Of a stretch of DNA of 64,000 nt, positions 37,095 to 48,290 are shown one piece after another. Each line of letters opens with the position of its first letter. Within the stretch, counting starts at the first letter, position 1. Location: contig OX388348.1 in the NCBI GenBank assembly GCA_947579665.1, forward strand, positions 14,074,001-14,138,000. Direction: 5' to 3'. Below the pieces are notes generated by a model, which did no database searches, was not told where the DNA came from, and saw only the letters and a program-made list of their open reading frames with translations. Both the position numbers and the translations under genes were made by a program. The DNA is from Sympetrum striolatum. Lineage: Eukaryota > Arthropoda > Insecta > Odonata > Libellulidae.

Positions 37095-38475
37095 TTAGTT
37101 TACATACATCATTCCAATTTCACTGCTTATGGACGCAGGTAAACGTCCTACAGATTTTGGCGTATTCTTGAATCTCTCCAGGTAAGTCTGCGCAACTACC
37201 CATCGGAACTCTAACTGGGTTGTACTTTTCCCTGTTTTCCTCGTCAACAACCATGCATTGTGCATCACGGAATCAAGCATCCACGTAAAAATGGGCCACC
37301 ACCATTTCTTTCCTCTGACACCCACACGATAAAGAGAAATATTCCAGTCCATTCAATCTGTGCCCCCATAAATTTATTGTATTTGCCTATAACATCGCGG
37401 GCCGTGGCACAAGTAGTCTATCTTTCTCACTTTTGGAGAATCTCCCAACCACAGATATCGGATTAATTCCGTGACATGAGGACATAACCGAAACGACAGC
37501 ATTGTCCACCCATTTCTCCTCGAGAATGTTGTTTTTCACGGATCTTTTGGCCTCAAAAGATACTCGCTTTAACTTTGCTAATTCCTTAGAGAGCTTCAGA
37601 GAATATTTTTTAGGTATTTAGATTTAGATATATACCCCGCGAGCCGCCAGAGGCGTATGGCAGGGGGAAGAATTCTATTTTCCCTCACTGTTCCTGTTGC
37701 ACCATAATTCCTTCCGCGAAAATATTTCACTAAGTCGTAGTTCGTGAAATAATTATCAAAATAGAATCGGGAAGGTAACTCTTTCTGTTTCAGTTCATCT
37801 GTCATTCCAACTAAATGTTCTGCGGCCTTTCCTAATTCTTTCTCGTAGCTTTCCACTTTCCTGGGACTATTTCCCTAATAAGTGTCAAAATTTACAAGGC
37901 ATCCATCTGGGGTATTGAGACACCAAACCTTATAACCAAATCTTATGGGCTTCCCTCGAATGAATTGTTTCCATCCATGCCTCCCAAAATATGAAACCAT
38001 GGACTCATCGAAACTTAAACACTACTCTCTTTGAAATATTCACTAATCTTTTTCTTTAACATATTCATAAGAGGGCGCAATTTCCACCTTCTATCGGAGG
38101 TATCAACAGCAGTATTGTCACAGCAATGAATAAATCGGTTAATTTGCAAAAATCTATCTCGCCTCATTGACTTATAAACAAGTTAATTCCTTATGCTGTA
38201 AGCTGCATCCCAATAATGCCTTTTACTAGGAACCGTATTGTACCCACTGAGGAAGAGAATTGCAACAAACAATTTAATTTCCTCAGCTGTTACATTCGGA
38301 TTTCCACAATTGCAGAACAGGGCATACTTATTCGATTCCATCACCAGATGTGAAACGACTTCTTCGTCAAAAAACGCTCAAAAGCCTGGGTTGGGGTCAC
38401 CTCACGAAAGGAAGAGTAATCAGGATTAGGAAAAATCGCGTCATGGACGGTGATGTTTTTATCATCCCAAAGGAT
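37095..38475 (-). pseudogene. piggyBac-type transposase (DDE_Tnp_1_7), broken
   Basis: Cut-and-paste transposase relic. Recognisable parts in order, N to C on the minus strand, are: VHDAIFPNPDYSSFRE (about 38400-38450); an alpha-helical N-terminal region with [27 protein letters not shown] with the first catalytic Asp (38007-38009); RFYFDNYFTNYDL with the second Asp (37755-37757); ATGTVRENRI; and YNKFMG followed by SLYRVGVRGKKWWWP and a C-terminal QTYLERF. Breaks: frameshifts near 38370 and 38020, a TAG at 37875-37877, an in-frame stop replacing a residue after AAYSIRN, an out-of-frame segment after the ENRIL block, and a stop plus frameshifts around YNKFMG, where the third Asp is expected. 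N-terminal codons may extend to 38702. The breaks are spread along its length, as in a long-dead gene. Confidence 0.9.
37627..37675. repeat. Possible nested insert in the transposase (family Y, copy 2)
   Basis: After the ENRIL-coding block, transposase similarity is lost for about 50-60 bp and then resumes with LSKELAKLKR. The interrupting sequence contains GCGAGCCGCC and GGCGTATGGCAGGGG, similar to 26143-26175. A short repeat seems to have inserted here. Target duplications were not resolved, and part of the resemblance (GAATTCTATTTTCCC) is transposase sequence itself. Confidence 0.35.
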
Positions 38476-39011
38476 CACCTGCTCGCGTGTGTGAGGTCTC
38501 TTAGGTAGTTAAGCTTTCCAAACGCTCCTTGGAAGTGTAACTTAGAATAAGGAGTAAAAGGCGCAAATATTGCTCGGTTGTTCGCGATGGAGAAACGGAA
38601 GGCCAAAACAATACAAAATCTTTCCCGAGTTGTCTCAGGTCGCGTGTTCCTCGCTTTTTGCCAGCCATCTTCGGAGTTTACGGTGGTATTCCCTTCCGCC
38701 ACTCCTCATCTATTAGCTTATTTCGCTCCTTTAGAGAAATGGTTCATTTTTACAACCGGACCCAACATCTGTCTCTTCCTAATCCGGTCATGGGTGTACG
38801 TCAAGAGCCCGAAAAGGGTAAATCCATACCTCAGAATTCAGCCTAAATCATCGAAAACGACTAAAATAGATATATTTTTGGGGTGCACATAAATGAAATG
38901 CAACTATATTCAAATATTTATTTGCAATAATATCGCAAGTGCAAAAGAAATCCAATAGAGATGTCGTAGCAGAAGAAATTTCCGCTTCCCGCATAAAAGT
39001 ATAACGGGAAC

Positions 39012-39035
39012 CGCCTAGCGGTACCATATGGTACC
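39012..39035 (-). repeat. piggyBac subterminal repeat, right inner
   Basis: Exact inverted copy of 36588-36611, about 390 bp inside the right end. Confidence 0.85.
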
Positions 39036-39392
39036 AGCAAAATGTAACTCATTGTAACTTCATTATAAATAAACTAGCAACCTAAAATTCTAATTACATC
39101 TATAGCTAGATGTATTGAAATTTGATACCACTTGAAAAAATCTCGTAGATAGCCACGAAACTGGAAATATTAAAAAAAATCGGAAGGTCTGCACGAAAAA
39201 AAGCGTGTTTTTTGGGATTCATGAAAATTCACCTTTTTCAAACATCGGTATTGGCGAAAAATAAGGACAAACAAAAGCAAATTTTTTGTAATCGTGAGCC
39301 TCAAAGTATGCAAATAGATGTAAAACTGAAAAAAATCTAGAAAAATATTCGGAAGTATCAGAAAATTCAATCTTCTTAATACCCTACCGGGT

Positions 39393-39416
39393 GGTACCAA
39401 ACGGTACCGCTAGGCG
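39393..39416 (+). repeat. piggyBac terminal copy of the 24-bp motif
   Basis: The same two-GGTACC motif with AAAC instead of ATAT between the hexamers. Its last bases run into the right terminal inverted repeat. Confidence 0.85.
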
Positions 39417-39424
39417 TTACCGGG
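39412..39424 (-). repeat. piggyBac right terminal inverted repeat
   Basis: AGGCGTTACCGGG, exact complement of 36458-36470, followed by TTAA. Confidence 0.9.
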
Positions 39425-39428
39425 TTAA
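39425..39428. repeat. TTAA target duplication, right
   Basis: Matches TTAA at 36454-36457. Confidence 0.85.
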
Positions 39429-40599
39429 GTTCTTCGTTTAAAAATATTACTATGAAAGTAATTAGAATACTTTTTCTTTACGTTCCATTTACAATACTTG
39501 TGGTTAATATCTGGAATAAGAAGACATTCATCGATATAATATTTTTTTAATTGATGGTTTTTATTTCTCTATTAGAATTGTTCACTGTGTATACATAAAT
39601 ATTCATAACCGAAATTTCAACGCATGACTGAGCCAGATAAGGTTGGTCTATTCTTAAATTGGTTCCAACCTTTTTGACTTCCACTGCGCATTTCCATATC
39701 ATTTTTTTTCAATATACTTACTTTTAGTTATAAAACAGTAATTAGTTTTAGTAGATTTCGGATGTTTTTCGTACGACGTTTTTGTTTATTCCTACAGGGT
39801 GACTTTTTTTCCTATGAATTAGTCTACTTTTGCATTTGAAACATTGACCTTTGTAAGCTAATAAAAATGAAGGAAAATAGCGCAATAGAACATAGAAAAG
39901 AAGAAACTAATTTTTAAATGAAAATTTATCGAAATCAATAGAATACTATCAAGTTGATAAAATGCAAAACTCGTTACTTCCGTTTTTAATTCATTTCCTA
40001 GGGATGCGGTGTAATGAACAGTCAACTATATATATAAAAAAATGTTTCTCTTAGAGCCGTCAGATAAAGAATAACTTTTTACAACTGTATATTCACCCAC
40101 TTCTAATTGCTTTAAATTCCTTATGGTTAGAGAAATGCATTTATACGGCGAAGATGAATTTCGTATTGATGTTTCTTTTTCATCCTTTCTCCGGTCTAAA
40201 TTGATTCATGGTAACCGTAAATTTCCTTTGCTAAGTTTAGACGAATTGAAAAACTAATTATTACTAATTGAGCAATTACCTCAAAATGAGTCGAACGAAA
40301 TGAAACGAAGCTGTATCCCTACGACAAAAAAAGAAGTGGCGATTATCCCTTTTTTGCAATTTGGGGCGTCTCTTTGATTCCTTAAGCTTGTTAGGAAATT
40401 TCCCTCAAAAACCCGAGTCCGAATGTGGGAGGAGAAAAAAAGGCAAAATCAGCCTCTCACGAATATACACATACCGAGGGTTCGGAGCTGGACAATGTGA
40501 CGAGACGGCCAACATTAGGAGCCTTATTTAGTTTGATATTTTGCCATTTATGGCGCTGATTCCCCAAACGTTCGCATGTCCAAACCCTTCATCCCTCCT
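39429..40599. other. AT-rich spacer
   Basis: Nothing recognised. GC rises slightly from about 40300 toward the pyrimidine tract. Confidence 0.4.
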
Positions 40600-41370
40600 C
40601 AGATAGAATACCAATTCTCCTCGCTCTCCATTTTGTGTATTTTTTCCACTCTGATCCCACACCCTCTTCTTCCCCTCCCCCTCCCCCGTTTCCCTCCCTC
40701 CCCCCATCTCCCTCCCGCCACCCATTCCCTCACTAGTCCATGTCCTCCCTTCCCCCATTCCCATTTAGCGACATCTTTTATTTTTTATTATTTTATGTTC
40801 TTATGTAAATGGTTAAAACTTATTTAAATGTCTACGTGACTATGCTTACTGATGTATCTCATATATGTACCTATTGATAGTGTATTTATAGAAGACTAAT
40901 CATGTTTTTTCCATATTTTTAGTTATGGCTATCAGTAGGTTTGTTAAGCTGTTTCACTCACTCCTTCTTAGTGGATGTTTTTCTGGAGTGGATGAAATTT
41001 TTTTCTAAAAATTTCTTTGAATTTTTACATCTACAGTTTCGTCTCATATCTCTTCAAATTTTTTATTTATATATTGTATGACGATGGCTTGGATGGAAGA
41101 GGAGACTATTAGTCTCAATCTCACCCGAATAAAGTCGTTTTATTATTATTATTATTATTATATTCCCTCCATACACCCATTCCCTCCCGTCTGTCCCTCC
41201 CTCACCCATTCCCCTCCCTACCCCGTTCCACCCACCCAATCTTTCTTCCTTTTGTCCCTCATATTCTTCAACGTCACTTCCTCTCTCCCGCTCGCCTTTT
41301 CTCCCGCGTCCTTTTTATGTTTTTCTTTTCCTCTCCCTTCCGTTTCAGCATTCACGCCTCCGTCTCTGTT
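40600..41370 (+). other. Pyrimidine-rich tract split by a LINE insertion
   Basis: C/T-rich sequence at 40600-40762 and again at 41162-41370, with shared local motifs such as CACCCATTCCC. The intervening 399 bp is an inserted element with an ATTCCC duplication, so the two parts were originally one tract of about 370 bp. Confidence 0.6.
40763..41161 (+). mobile_element. 5'-truncated (TTA)n-tailed LINE, copy 2
   Basis: The 399-bp insert ends with GAGACTATTAGTCTC (a perfect 6-bp hairpin around ATT), then CCGAATAAAGTCG and a TTA run to 41161. ATTCCC at 40757-40762 and 41162-41167 is the likely target duplication. The same 3' end occurs on the opposite strand at 15867-15960, and a more diverged one at 58118-58200. 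No protein is recognisable in the insert, so it is 3' UTR only or a SINE-like derivative. Element, tail and duplication fit together, which makes this one of the better-bounded insertions here. Confidence 0.65.
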
Positions 41371-43019
41371 TTAATCCCGGTGAAAGACTAAAACGGTGTA
41401 TAAGTCACGGCTGGAAGTAAAGCTTTTACGCTCACTTTGTTTCGAGATTGAATTGAAGGAGAAAAATGAATGACTTTTCTCGGTATATATAGCTCCTTAT
41501 GTTTGTTACATTATTATACTGTTATAAAAGAGGAGATTAGATTGTTTGAGATGGAACGGTGGAATTTAATTTTAGGTTCATTTTGTTTATTAGAACTTTA
41601 TTCTCGTAGGTAATTTATTTTACTGAAAAAGGCAATGTTCAGCTACAGCTTCTTCTATGCTATTAGAATTTATTTTTGGAGTCAATGATTTTTGTTATTA
41701 TTTTATTCTTGTAGATTATTCGGATTGTTATTACACGAATCAATCATCTTCATTTTAGACCCAAAGTATTATAATATCAATAAGGACTTTAATTTTAAGA
41801 AGAGCTTCAGTAAAAGAAAGGAAAAAAGAGGATTTTATAACCCTAAAACATTGCCAAGTATATACTTATTACAAGGGTTACAAGGCAAAGAGAAACAAAG
41901 AATAAGGAAAATTGGAAAATGCCTACAGATCCTAACTCTGGTGGAGCCTCGAAAATAGGTGAAATATAAATAAAGCTTATAACAGGATATGCAGATTATT
42001 GAACTCCGCAAAAGAATACACATTTCTAACTATGCACTTGAAATAATTCAAATTGTTCATTTGTTTCACATACGTAATACTTTCACTCATGCATGAAATT
42101 ATTTAAAATGAAAGTTTGTTTCACTTGGTTATTTATCGGTAATATAAGAATGCAAATAACAATGTTACTCTTGCAATTTTTTCCATCGGATACGTCTTGA
42201 TTCATTTATTCATCTCCTCTTCACCTAAAATTACTTTCACTTCTGTAAATACTTTTTTTTCTCTTGCGTTCTCACAACCCATATCCATTTTGTTCTCCGA
42301 TATCTCTTATCAACATTTATTTGAAATTTTTTTTGTTGATCTTCTAAGATGTTTATAATAAAGGTTCTTTTTAAGTGTGGAGCTTCTTTGCTTTGGTCTT
42401 CTGAGGAATTGGGAAAATTTTGGGATGTACTCAGTAACAACTAATAGTTGGACTTTTTTAGAGTCTTTTGTATTCTACAAAATGAACTTAAAATGTAGTT
42501 GAGACTTTATAAAACATTTGAGAAAAAAACGGGTATCTTCATTCAAGTTTCCTATATTTTGAACCATAAAATCCAAATTCTGGTTTCAATTTTGCTATTT
42601 AAGTGTTATATGTTTCTTCCATCTCCGGATGCTCTTCAAAACCACGTTGATGAGAGCTAATCTAGATTATGAATTATGTTTTCAAATTGCATCTCAAACT
42701 TACTGGTTGCTATTTTTTATTAATATTTAAAAAAATATTTCCTAAATATTCTAATGAAAATTATTTTATACATACTCTAAATTGAATTTTTTCGTTTTGT
42801 ATCTTTTCCTCTGAATCATTGCAGATATCATTCACTTTTGTAATTGAGGTCATTCTGTTAAATTTCTAACATAAATATTTTTTAAAAATATGGATGAAGT
42901 TGAAAGGGTAGGCGGTTCAGTGTATTGCTTTATTTGCCTTAGATCTCTTGCTACATTAATAGCATACTGGACAATAAATTGGAAAGCTTCATTCTTTCTC
43001 AATGTATATTTCTAGCGAA
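41371..43019. other. AT-rich spacer
   Basis: No recognised genes. Frames at 41692-41958 (+) and 42237-42440 (-) are short and unrecognised. Confidence 0.4.
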
Positions 43020-43330
43020 AACATTGTTATTCGTCCTTCCTCCCTCATTTCGTCCATTTTCACCGCTCCAGCAGCTGTATTTTTCCTTCCATATTCCCAG
43101 TTTTTCTCTCTTTATTCTCTTTCCGCCCCCTTTCTACGTCGACATCCAATTCCTGTATGTTTGTTTCTCCTGACATTCTACATACGTCCCTTTAGCTTTC
43201 ATCCTTTCTTCTCTCCTGGGTTTTCATCCACTTTTCTCCCAACCTTTCCGATCCTTTTCCCTTTTGTTTCTTTCATGTGTTTTGTCCATTCTCTCATCTC
43301 TTTTTATTTCTCGTCCATCTCAAGATAACT
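43020..43330 (+). other. Pyrimidine-rich tract
   Basis: T- and C-rich + strand. The 64- and 108-codon frames over it (Phe/Ser/Pro/Leu-rich) overlap in different frames and reflect composition. Confidence 0.55.
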
Positions 43331-44159
43331 TTTTTCTCCCTTCCGTCCCGTCTTTCATCCGTTCTTTTATTTTCGTTTGTATTTGTGAAATTCATGTGAC
43401 AGCACTCTAGATTCCGGGCCGTTTCTGTCTAATTAAATTGTTGTTCGTTCTCACATTTCTCTCTTAAATGTGGTCCAGGAATATGTTTGACTAGCATAGC
43501 TATATTAAGCTCTAAGTTGCGTAACCTATTTAGCTCTAAGTTGTTAAAGGGCAGTTCTGGAAACAAAACTTATTTTGAATAATTATCTTATAAAATTATA
43601 TATAAAATATAATTATCTTATAAAGTAAAAATTATTTTTAATCATTCATTCTCTGTATACTTTGTTAAATACCCTTTGTTTCGTAATGAATCTCTAAATA
43701 AAATGGCAATTTTAGATGATTCTCTGACAGTTGTTTGTTTGACTTACCTGTTAGACCCTAAGCAATTACTTTCCTGCAAAGTCTATTTGTGTGTTAGTAT
43801 TGTAGACATTTTAATAAAAACGATAATCGCCCTTCACTTTTATTTCGTCGTTCTAAGAAGCTTTTTTACTACAAAAACAATGACAATCTTTAATAAAATT
43901 GTAGAATTTCTCTTAATTTTAGAGACCCATTACCTTTGTAAAACTTATTGCTAATTAAGATGAAAACTTAATTAACTAAAAGAAGTAAAGTTGAAATTGT
44001 AAGCCACTAGGGGTAAACTGTAATTCACCGAAAATTGATCCTTTTTGCTTGGCTATTTTTTCAGCTCGAGGAAAGGATTCAAGGAAAATTTTCAAAAATA
44101 TTCCTCCAATAAGCCTAGAACTTTGCCTCGCTCAAAAATTCCCAGTAAATCCGCACACA
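43331..44159. other. AT-rich spacer with small local duplications
   Basis: AGCTCTAAGTTG occurs twice at about 43508 and 43532, and TAATTATCTTATAAA twice at about 43580 and 43610. A 92-codon plus frame (43676-43954) is not recognised. Confidence 0.35.
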
Positions 44160-44760
44160 GATTTCAAACGGTACGTTTGTCACTCTTCCACATGACGTGG
44201 TTGGGGTAAAATACAAGGACTCCTAAACATTTTTCACCCCTCTTTACTCTTCTCTCTCTCCCTTTCCTTTCCTCACTTTCACCCAATGTTTCCCTTCCAC
44301 ATTTTTATCCCTCCGGCTCCCACTTTCCTCCATCCCGTTTTTACATTCAACTCTTTTCCCTCTCCACCCCAGCGCCATCTCCCGGCGATCTCCCGAGTAA
44401 GTACGCGCCTTCCCAAAACGTTCAGGAAACTCAATAAACGTCAGTGCCGTGCGACGGGCCTAAAAGTCCCCTATGGCTGCAGTTACGTGAGCGGGCGGCT
44501 TGATTAGCATCCAAAATGCTGATTATGTCCCATGCAAACTGTGCGTGACGCATGCGCCTTTCGGGGGATTTTTTTCGTCGCCCGAATGCCTCTAAGTCAA
44601 CATAGCGAAGCAGAACTCTTTTGTGCCGATTGCGGCGATGTGTTTTGTTTAGGCACAATGGCCTCTTTAGTCGGTCGGGGATAATATTTATTGGCGTAGG
44701 GTGATCATTGGAGAGAGAAAGGTGTTTCGGGTGTTTAGGTCCATTGTTCCTGCTTCTCAC
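44160..44760. other. Pyrimidine tract followed by a GC/CpG-rich islet
   Basis: 44215-44390 is C/T-rich on the + strand. 44390-44700 is GC- and CpG-rich without strand bias and carries a 109-codon minus frame (44431-44760) of no recognisable family. The islet has the complexity of functional DNA, such as a regulatory element or unrecognised exon, but nothing fixes its role. Confidence 0.35.
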
Positions 44761-47399
44761 CTCAACGATTACTGAACTAAGTAAAGATTTTCTTCTCTTC
44801 GTAAATGTTGAGTTTCATAACAGGAATTCTGACGGGTGGTTTGTGAGTTTCTACTTTTTTTCAATGTGTTTAAATTTTATGAATGAAAATTGAGTTTTAT
44901 GACGAATTAGAAAAACAGCTTAGGGTATTATATTATTTGTTGTATTAAATTAATATCAAACGAAATTTATAGAGCATAGAAGTAAAAATGTTAAATACTC
45001 CCAAAGAATACGATGGAATATGATTATACTTTGGAAATTAAATAATCTACTTAAATAATATCAAAAGCGGGGGGCTCTGTATTTTGAATTTAGTATTAAT
45101 GTGCAGACAAAACATATTAAAGTTATAATGCGAGGATGAGATAAAAGGAGTAGGTTGCATAAAAATGGTAAATGTATATTACGAATTATGTACCATAAAG
45201 TGATATTTTTCTGCGTTCGTTACAATTTTGTATGACGAATTACAATTTCGTAATAATAAGGTTTTCATTTTTAATTTCCTGTCAATCAAATGTTTTCATA
45301 GTTAATATTAATGAATATTTTGATAGCTTTCCAAAGTAATAACATACATTAAAGAATTAACATAACCTTGAAGTTTATAAACGAAATAATTTGTAATAAT
45401 ATACTATTAATTAGTTTTCCTGATTATATTGTAAGTACTAAAAGATTTATCTTACTGCCAAAAATCGGATTTTAGCGTTATGGTGTATTTTTAATTTTCA
45501 ATTTTCATCGAACGTAGTATTTCCATACCATATAAAAGGTATGACAATTTATTGAGTAATATGGCAACAGTAGCAGAGTGAAGTAAAGCATTCGAAGAAA
45601 ACAAGCTCATAAATTGTCAAAGGTACAACATTTTTGGAACGATGAGTTATTGTTTTTATTTTACAAACCTTTCTCAATAATAAGAGGAGATTCATTGAAA
45701 TGTAATTTGTCACTCAAAAGCGCAATATCAGACTGCACATCAGAGAGAACAGGTGATTTAAAAGAGGATGTACTGGGTCATAGAGTGACCTCTGGGCCGT
45801 CTGTACCGAGTTATTGATCAAAGCTTGATTTCGAATTCTATCTCCGGAAAAAGTAATAATCAAATATTTCGCAGCTGGCAAAAGAATTGTTCTTCTATTT
45901 TTATACGGCGTTGTATAGGAGGAAATAACATTTCTGGAATTTAAAAAATACCGCTCTAGTCTTTTCCGGGTGATTTCACTGTTCCCATACCAATACGCAT
46001 TGAAAAAGAAAGAAATACTTTTCGTCTGAATTTCATATGGATATTAAAAAATTCTGTAGTATTTTACTTTCATCATGATTATTTATTTTCTATCTAAAGA
46101 TAATATCTTGATTTGAAGTACGTGGAATTAGCGCCACATTTTCTAAAAATCATTTGGTCTCGGCTTCAGATGTTAGAAGTACGAAATAATGCGATATGAT
46201 TTATAAAATAAAGGTTTCGCTTCTTTAATTATTTAAATAAGCTTTAGAATTTCAAAAAGCCTGTCTCAAATAATTAACGACTATAACCTAATAATAAACT
46301 ATTATAACGTTATGCATATCATTTTACGTATTGCAGGTTGAATACCTTTTATTAGGGTGAATTGGTTTCTTAGAATAGGATTTTTCCAACCAAATAAAAC
46401 CTTCTTAAAGGTGTTATAATGAGAAAAATGTTATGTACGAGAATAGTTTAACCTTAAAGAGCAGGGAAATGTACCACACAACACAAATTTAGGATTAGGG
46501 AGTTGTCAACTTTATTAAAAAGTTTCATCTTTAGGAGGTAATCTTTTATGCGATATCCGCACCTACCAACATTTATGGAATATTTTTTCAGAGTATTTGC
46601 TATAGTTTCATTGATAGTTTTTAAATAACGCGCGGTAAAGTTAGCAGAGTATTAATTCTGGAGAAAGGTATCGAGAGGGTTTATGTCCTTTCATGAAATC
46701 GTATTTGATAACTATTGTTTTCATTTAATACTTTCACTTTCAAGCATTTTTGAAAGTGTTAGAAAATGAAATGTTGGATAATTATTCTGTATTATTATCG
46801 AGGTGACAAACAGACTTCTAACGCACAATTGCTAATATTTCACCTGCTTATCCTCTACCTTGACGAAATTTTCAGTCTTTTCAAATGTATTTCCTCCTTT
46901 CATAGTTTCACCCGTTTTGCCAGTCACTACCAGCAGTGATATATAGTACGAGTATATGAAACTACGAAAGAAATTTGAGTGCAAACTAGTGAATGAGTTT
47001 AAATGCTTATCTAAACGGAATGATAAACCAGAATCACTATGGCGCCGGATTGCACAAAAAGTGTTGAATTGGCTAAATTAATTACAACTCGATTTATCTT
47101 AGTTACATATTTCAGAGCCTTAACCATACATGGTATGTACAATTAGTGTTTTTCGTCTACCTTCTCTAGTTAAGAATCCCCCACGTCTCTAAAATTTTGA
47201 GGGCTGCCAATGGATGACCTCAACTTTACCTAGTTATTGCCGTTATAGAACCACGTTTTTGTGTCACCCTTGGTAAGTGCGCATTTAATTAAATTTAAGG
47301 TATAGTAAATTAATTTTGGATTATATCAGATCATATTATAGTATGGAGAGAATCTAGTTTTACAGGTACCCATCTCAAACTGAAGCGAAGAATTTTCAT
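44761..47399. other. AT-rich spacer
   Basis: No gene recognised. An imperfect hairpin lies at about 46720-46773: ACTTTCA and TGAAAGT in the stem, with outer TTTCATTT against AAATGAAA. Confidence 0.4.
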
Positions 47400-48290
47400 C
47401 CACGCCCTCGTAACATTACCCTTAAAAGTTTTATCTGGACCGCACAAATCTCTCACCGCCCCACCCAACCCTGTCTTCTACACAATCATCCCGAATGATA
47501 TTAACCGAATTCGGCCGGTGTTAAAACCGAGCGATCCAAAAGTTAGCATTCGTGAAGCGAAAGAATATCCCCGGATGGAGTGTGGCGGATATATTAAAAC
47601 TGATTATCCGAATTATCAACTTTCTCCTAAACTCTCCCGGAAAAGGGAATGGAAACATTCCTTCCTCAAACAGAGGGGCCCACTCTCCCTCGACTCATCC
47701 AGAGGGTACTCTTTTCCCTTCGTCTCTCTTTCTCCTTTCCTCTTCTCTTTATCCTCCGATCCTCTCATCTGCCCCTCTTCCGCCTAGGGCTCGGTTAACT
47801 GAATTACTTCCAGCCACGCATCGCAACGGACGAGTGACGGAGGGAGGCAAATGGGAAGAGGGTTTTGCGTGAGCCCTATTTGACCATCTGCAACGCGCGG
47901 AATCCCAGAGGGCGCCATAGCACTCCGCCATTATCCTTAGTCCGCCATGGTTCGCGCTAGGTAAAGTAACTGAGGGAGCGAGCACCTGAGAATAAGGCAC
48001 GTTACGGAAGTCGCTCCGTTCCCATGGTTACGCATTCCGGTGCAGTTCTCCCATTTCCCTTGAAACACCATTACGGGCTCTTCCAAGTATGGAGTCCCGG
48101 TGCGATTCGTACCAACGTACTGTGATGTTTATTTGACCAGGAGTGTTGCATCGGCGGGCATCGAGCTTTCTCGCAGTGGACTAGGGACATCTGGATTGAT
48201 TTTTGGGCAGCTGGGATTGTTTCTGTCATTTCTGTTGCACTATCAGTTTGGGATTGGAGGGAGGAATGAATATCCATCGAGGGCACGCTA
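47400..48290. promoter_or_regulatory. GC/CpG-rich islet, possible promoter
   Basis: This block contains a short pyrimidine tract (47640-47790) and then a CpG-rich stretch. Three GCCAT cores, the core of YY1/Pho sites, lie at 47914, 47927 and 47944, all on the + strand. The last sits in CCGCCATGG, a strong start-codon context, and 14 nt after that ATG comes AG/GTAAAG, a plausible splice donor (GT at 47961). The set would suit a short first exon of a TATA-less gene. Each element is short enough to occur by chance, and no downstream exon is recognised. Frames of 83-106 codons across the islet overlap on both strands. Confidence 0.3.

Larger units (their letters stand above)
36458..39424 (-). mobile_element. 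piggyBac-like DNA transposon, full length but inactive
   Basis: A 2967-bp element has exact 13-bp terminal inverted repeats, CCCGGTAACGCCT at 36458-36470 and its complement at 39412-39424. It is flanked by TTAA on both sides, the diagnostic piggyBac target duplication. The minus strand encodes a broken transposase (about 37095-38475). A 24-bp motif made of two GGTACC hexamers plus GCTAGGCG occurs three times: at 36588-36611, inverted at 39012-39035, and at 39393-39416, where it overlaps the right end. Such subterminal repeats are likely transposase binding sites. The left end has the 13 bp but not the adjoining motif, so the two ends are asymmetric. The ends look intact, so the copy might still be moved by a working relative. 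Confidence 0.93.

Noticed and set aside
37095..37856. Two separate small host genes on the minus strand
   Set aside because: Both frames align in order to one piggyBac transposase and lie between matched transposon ends.
40528..41374. Frames of 78-98 codons over C/T-rich DNA
   Set aside because: Low-complexity products, with a partner frame on the opposite strand and part of one frame in a LINE tail. Not genes.
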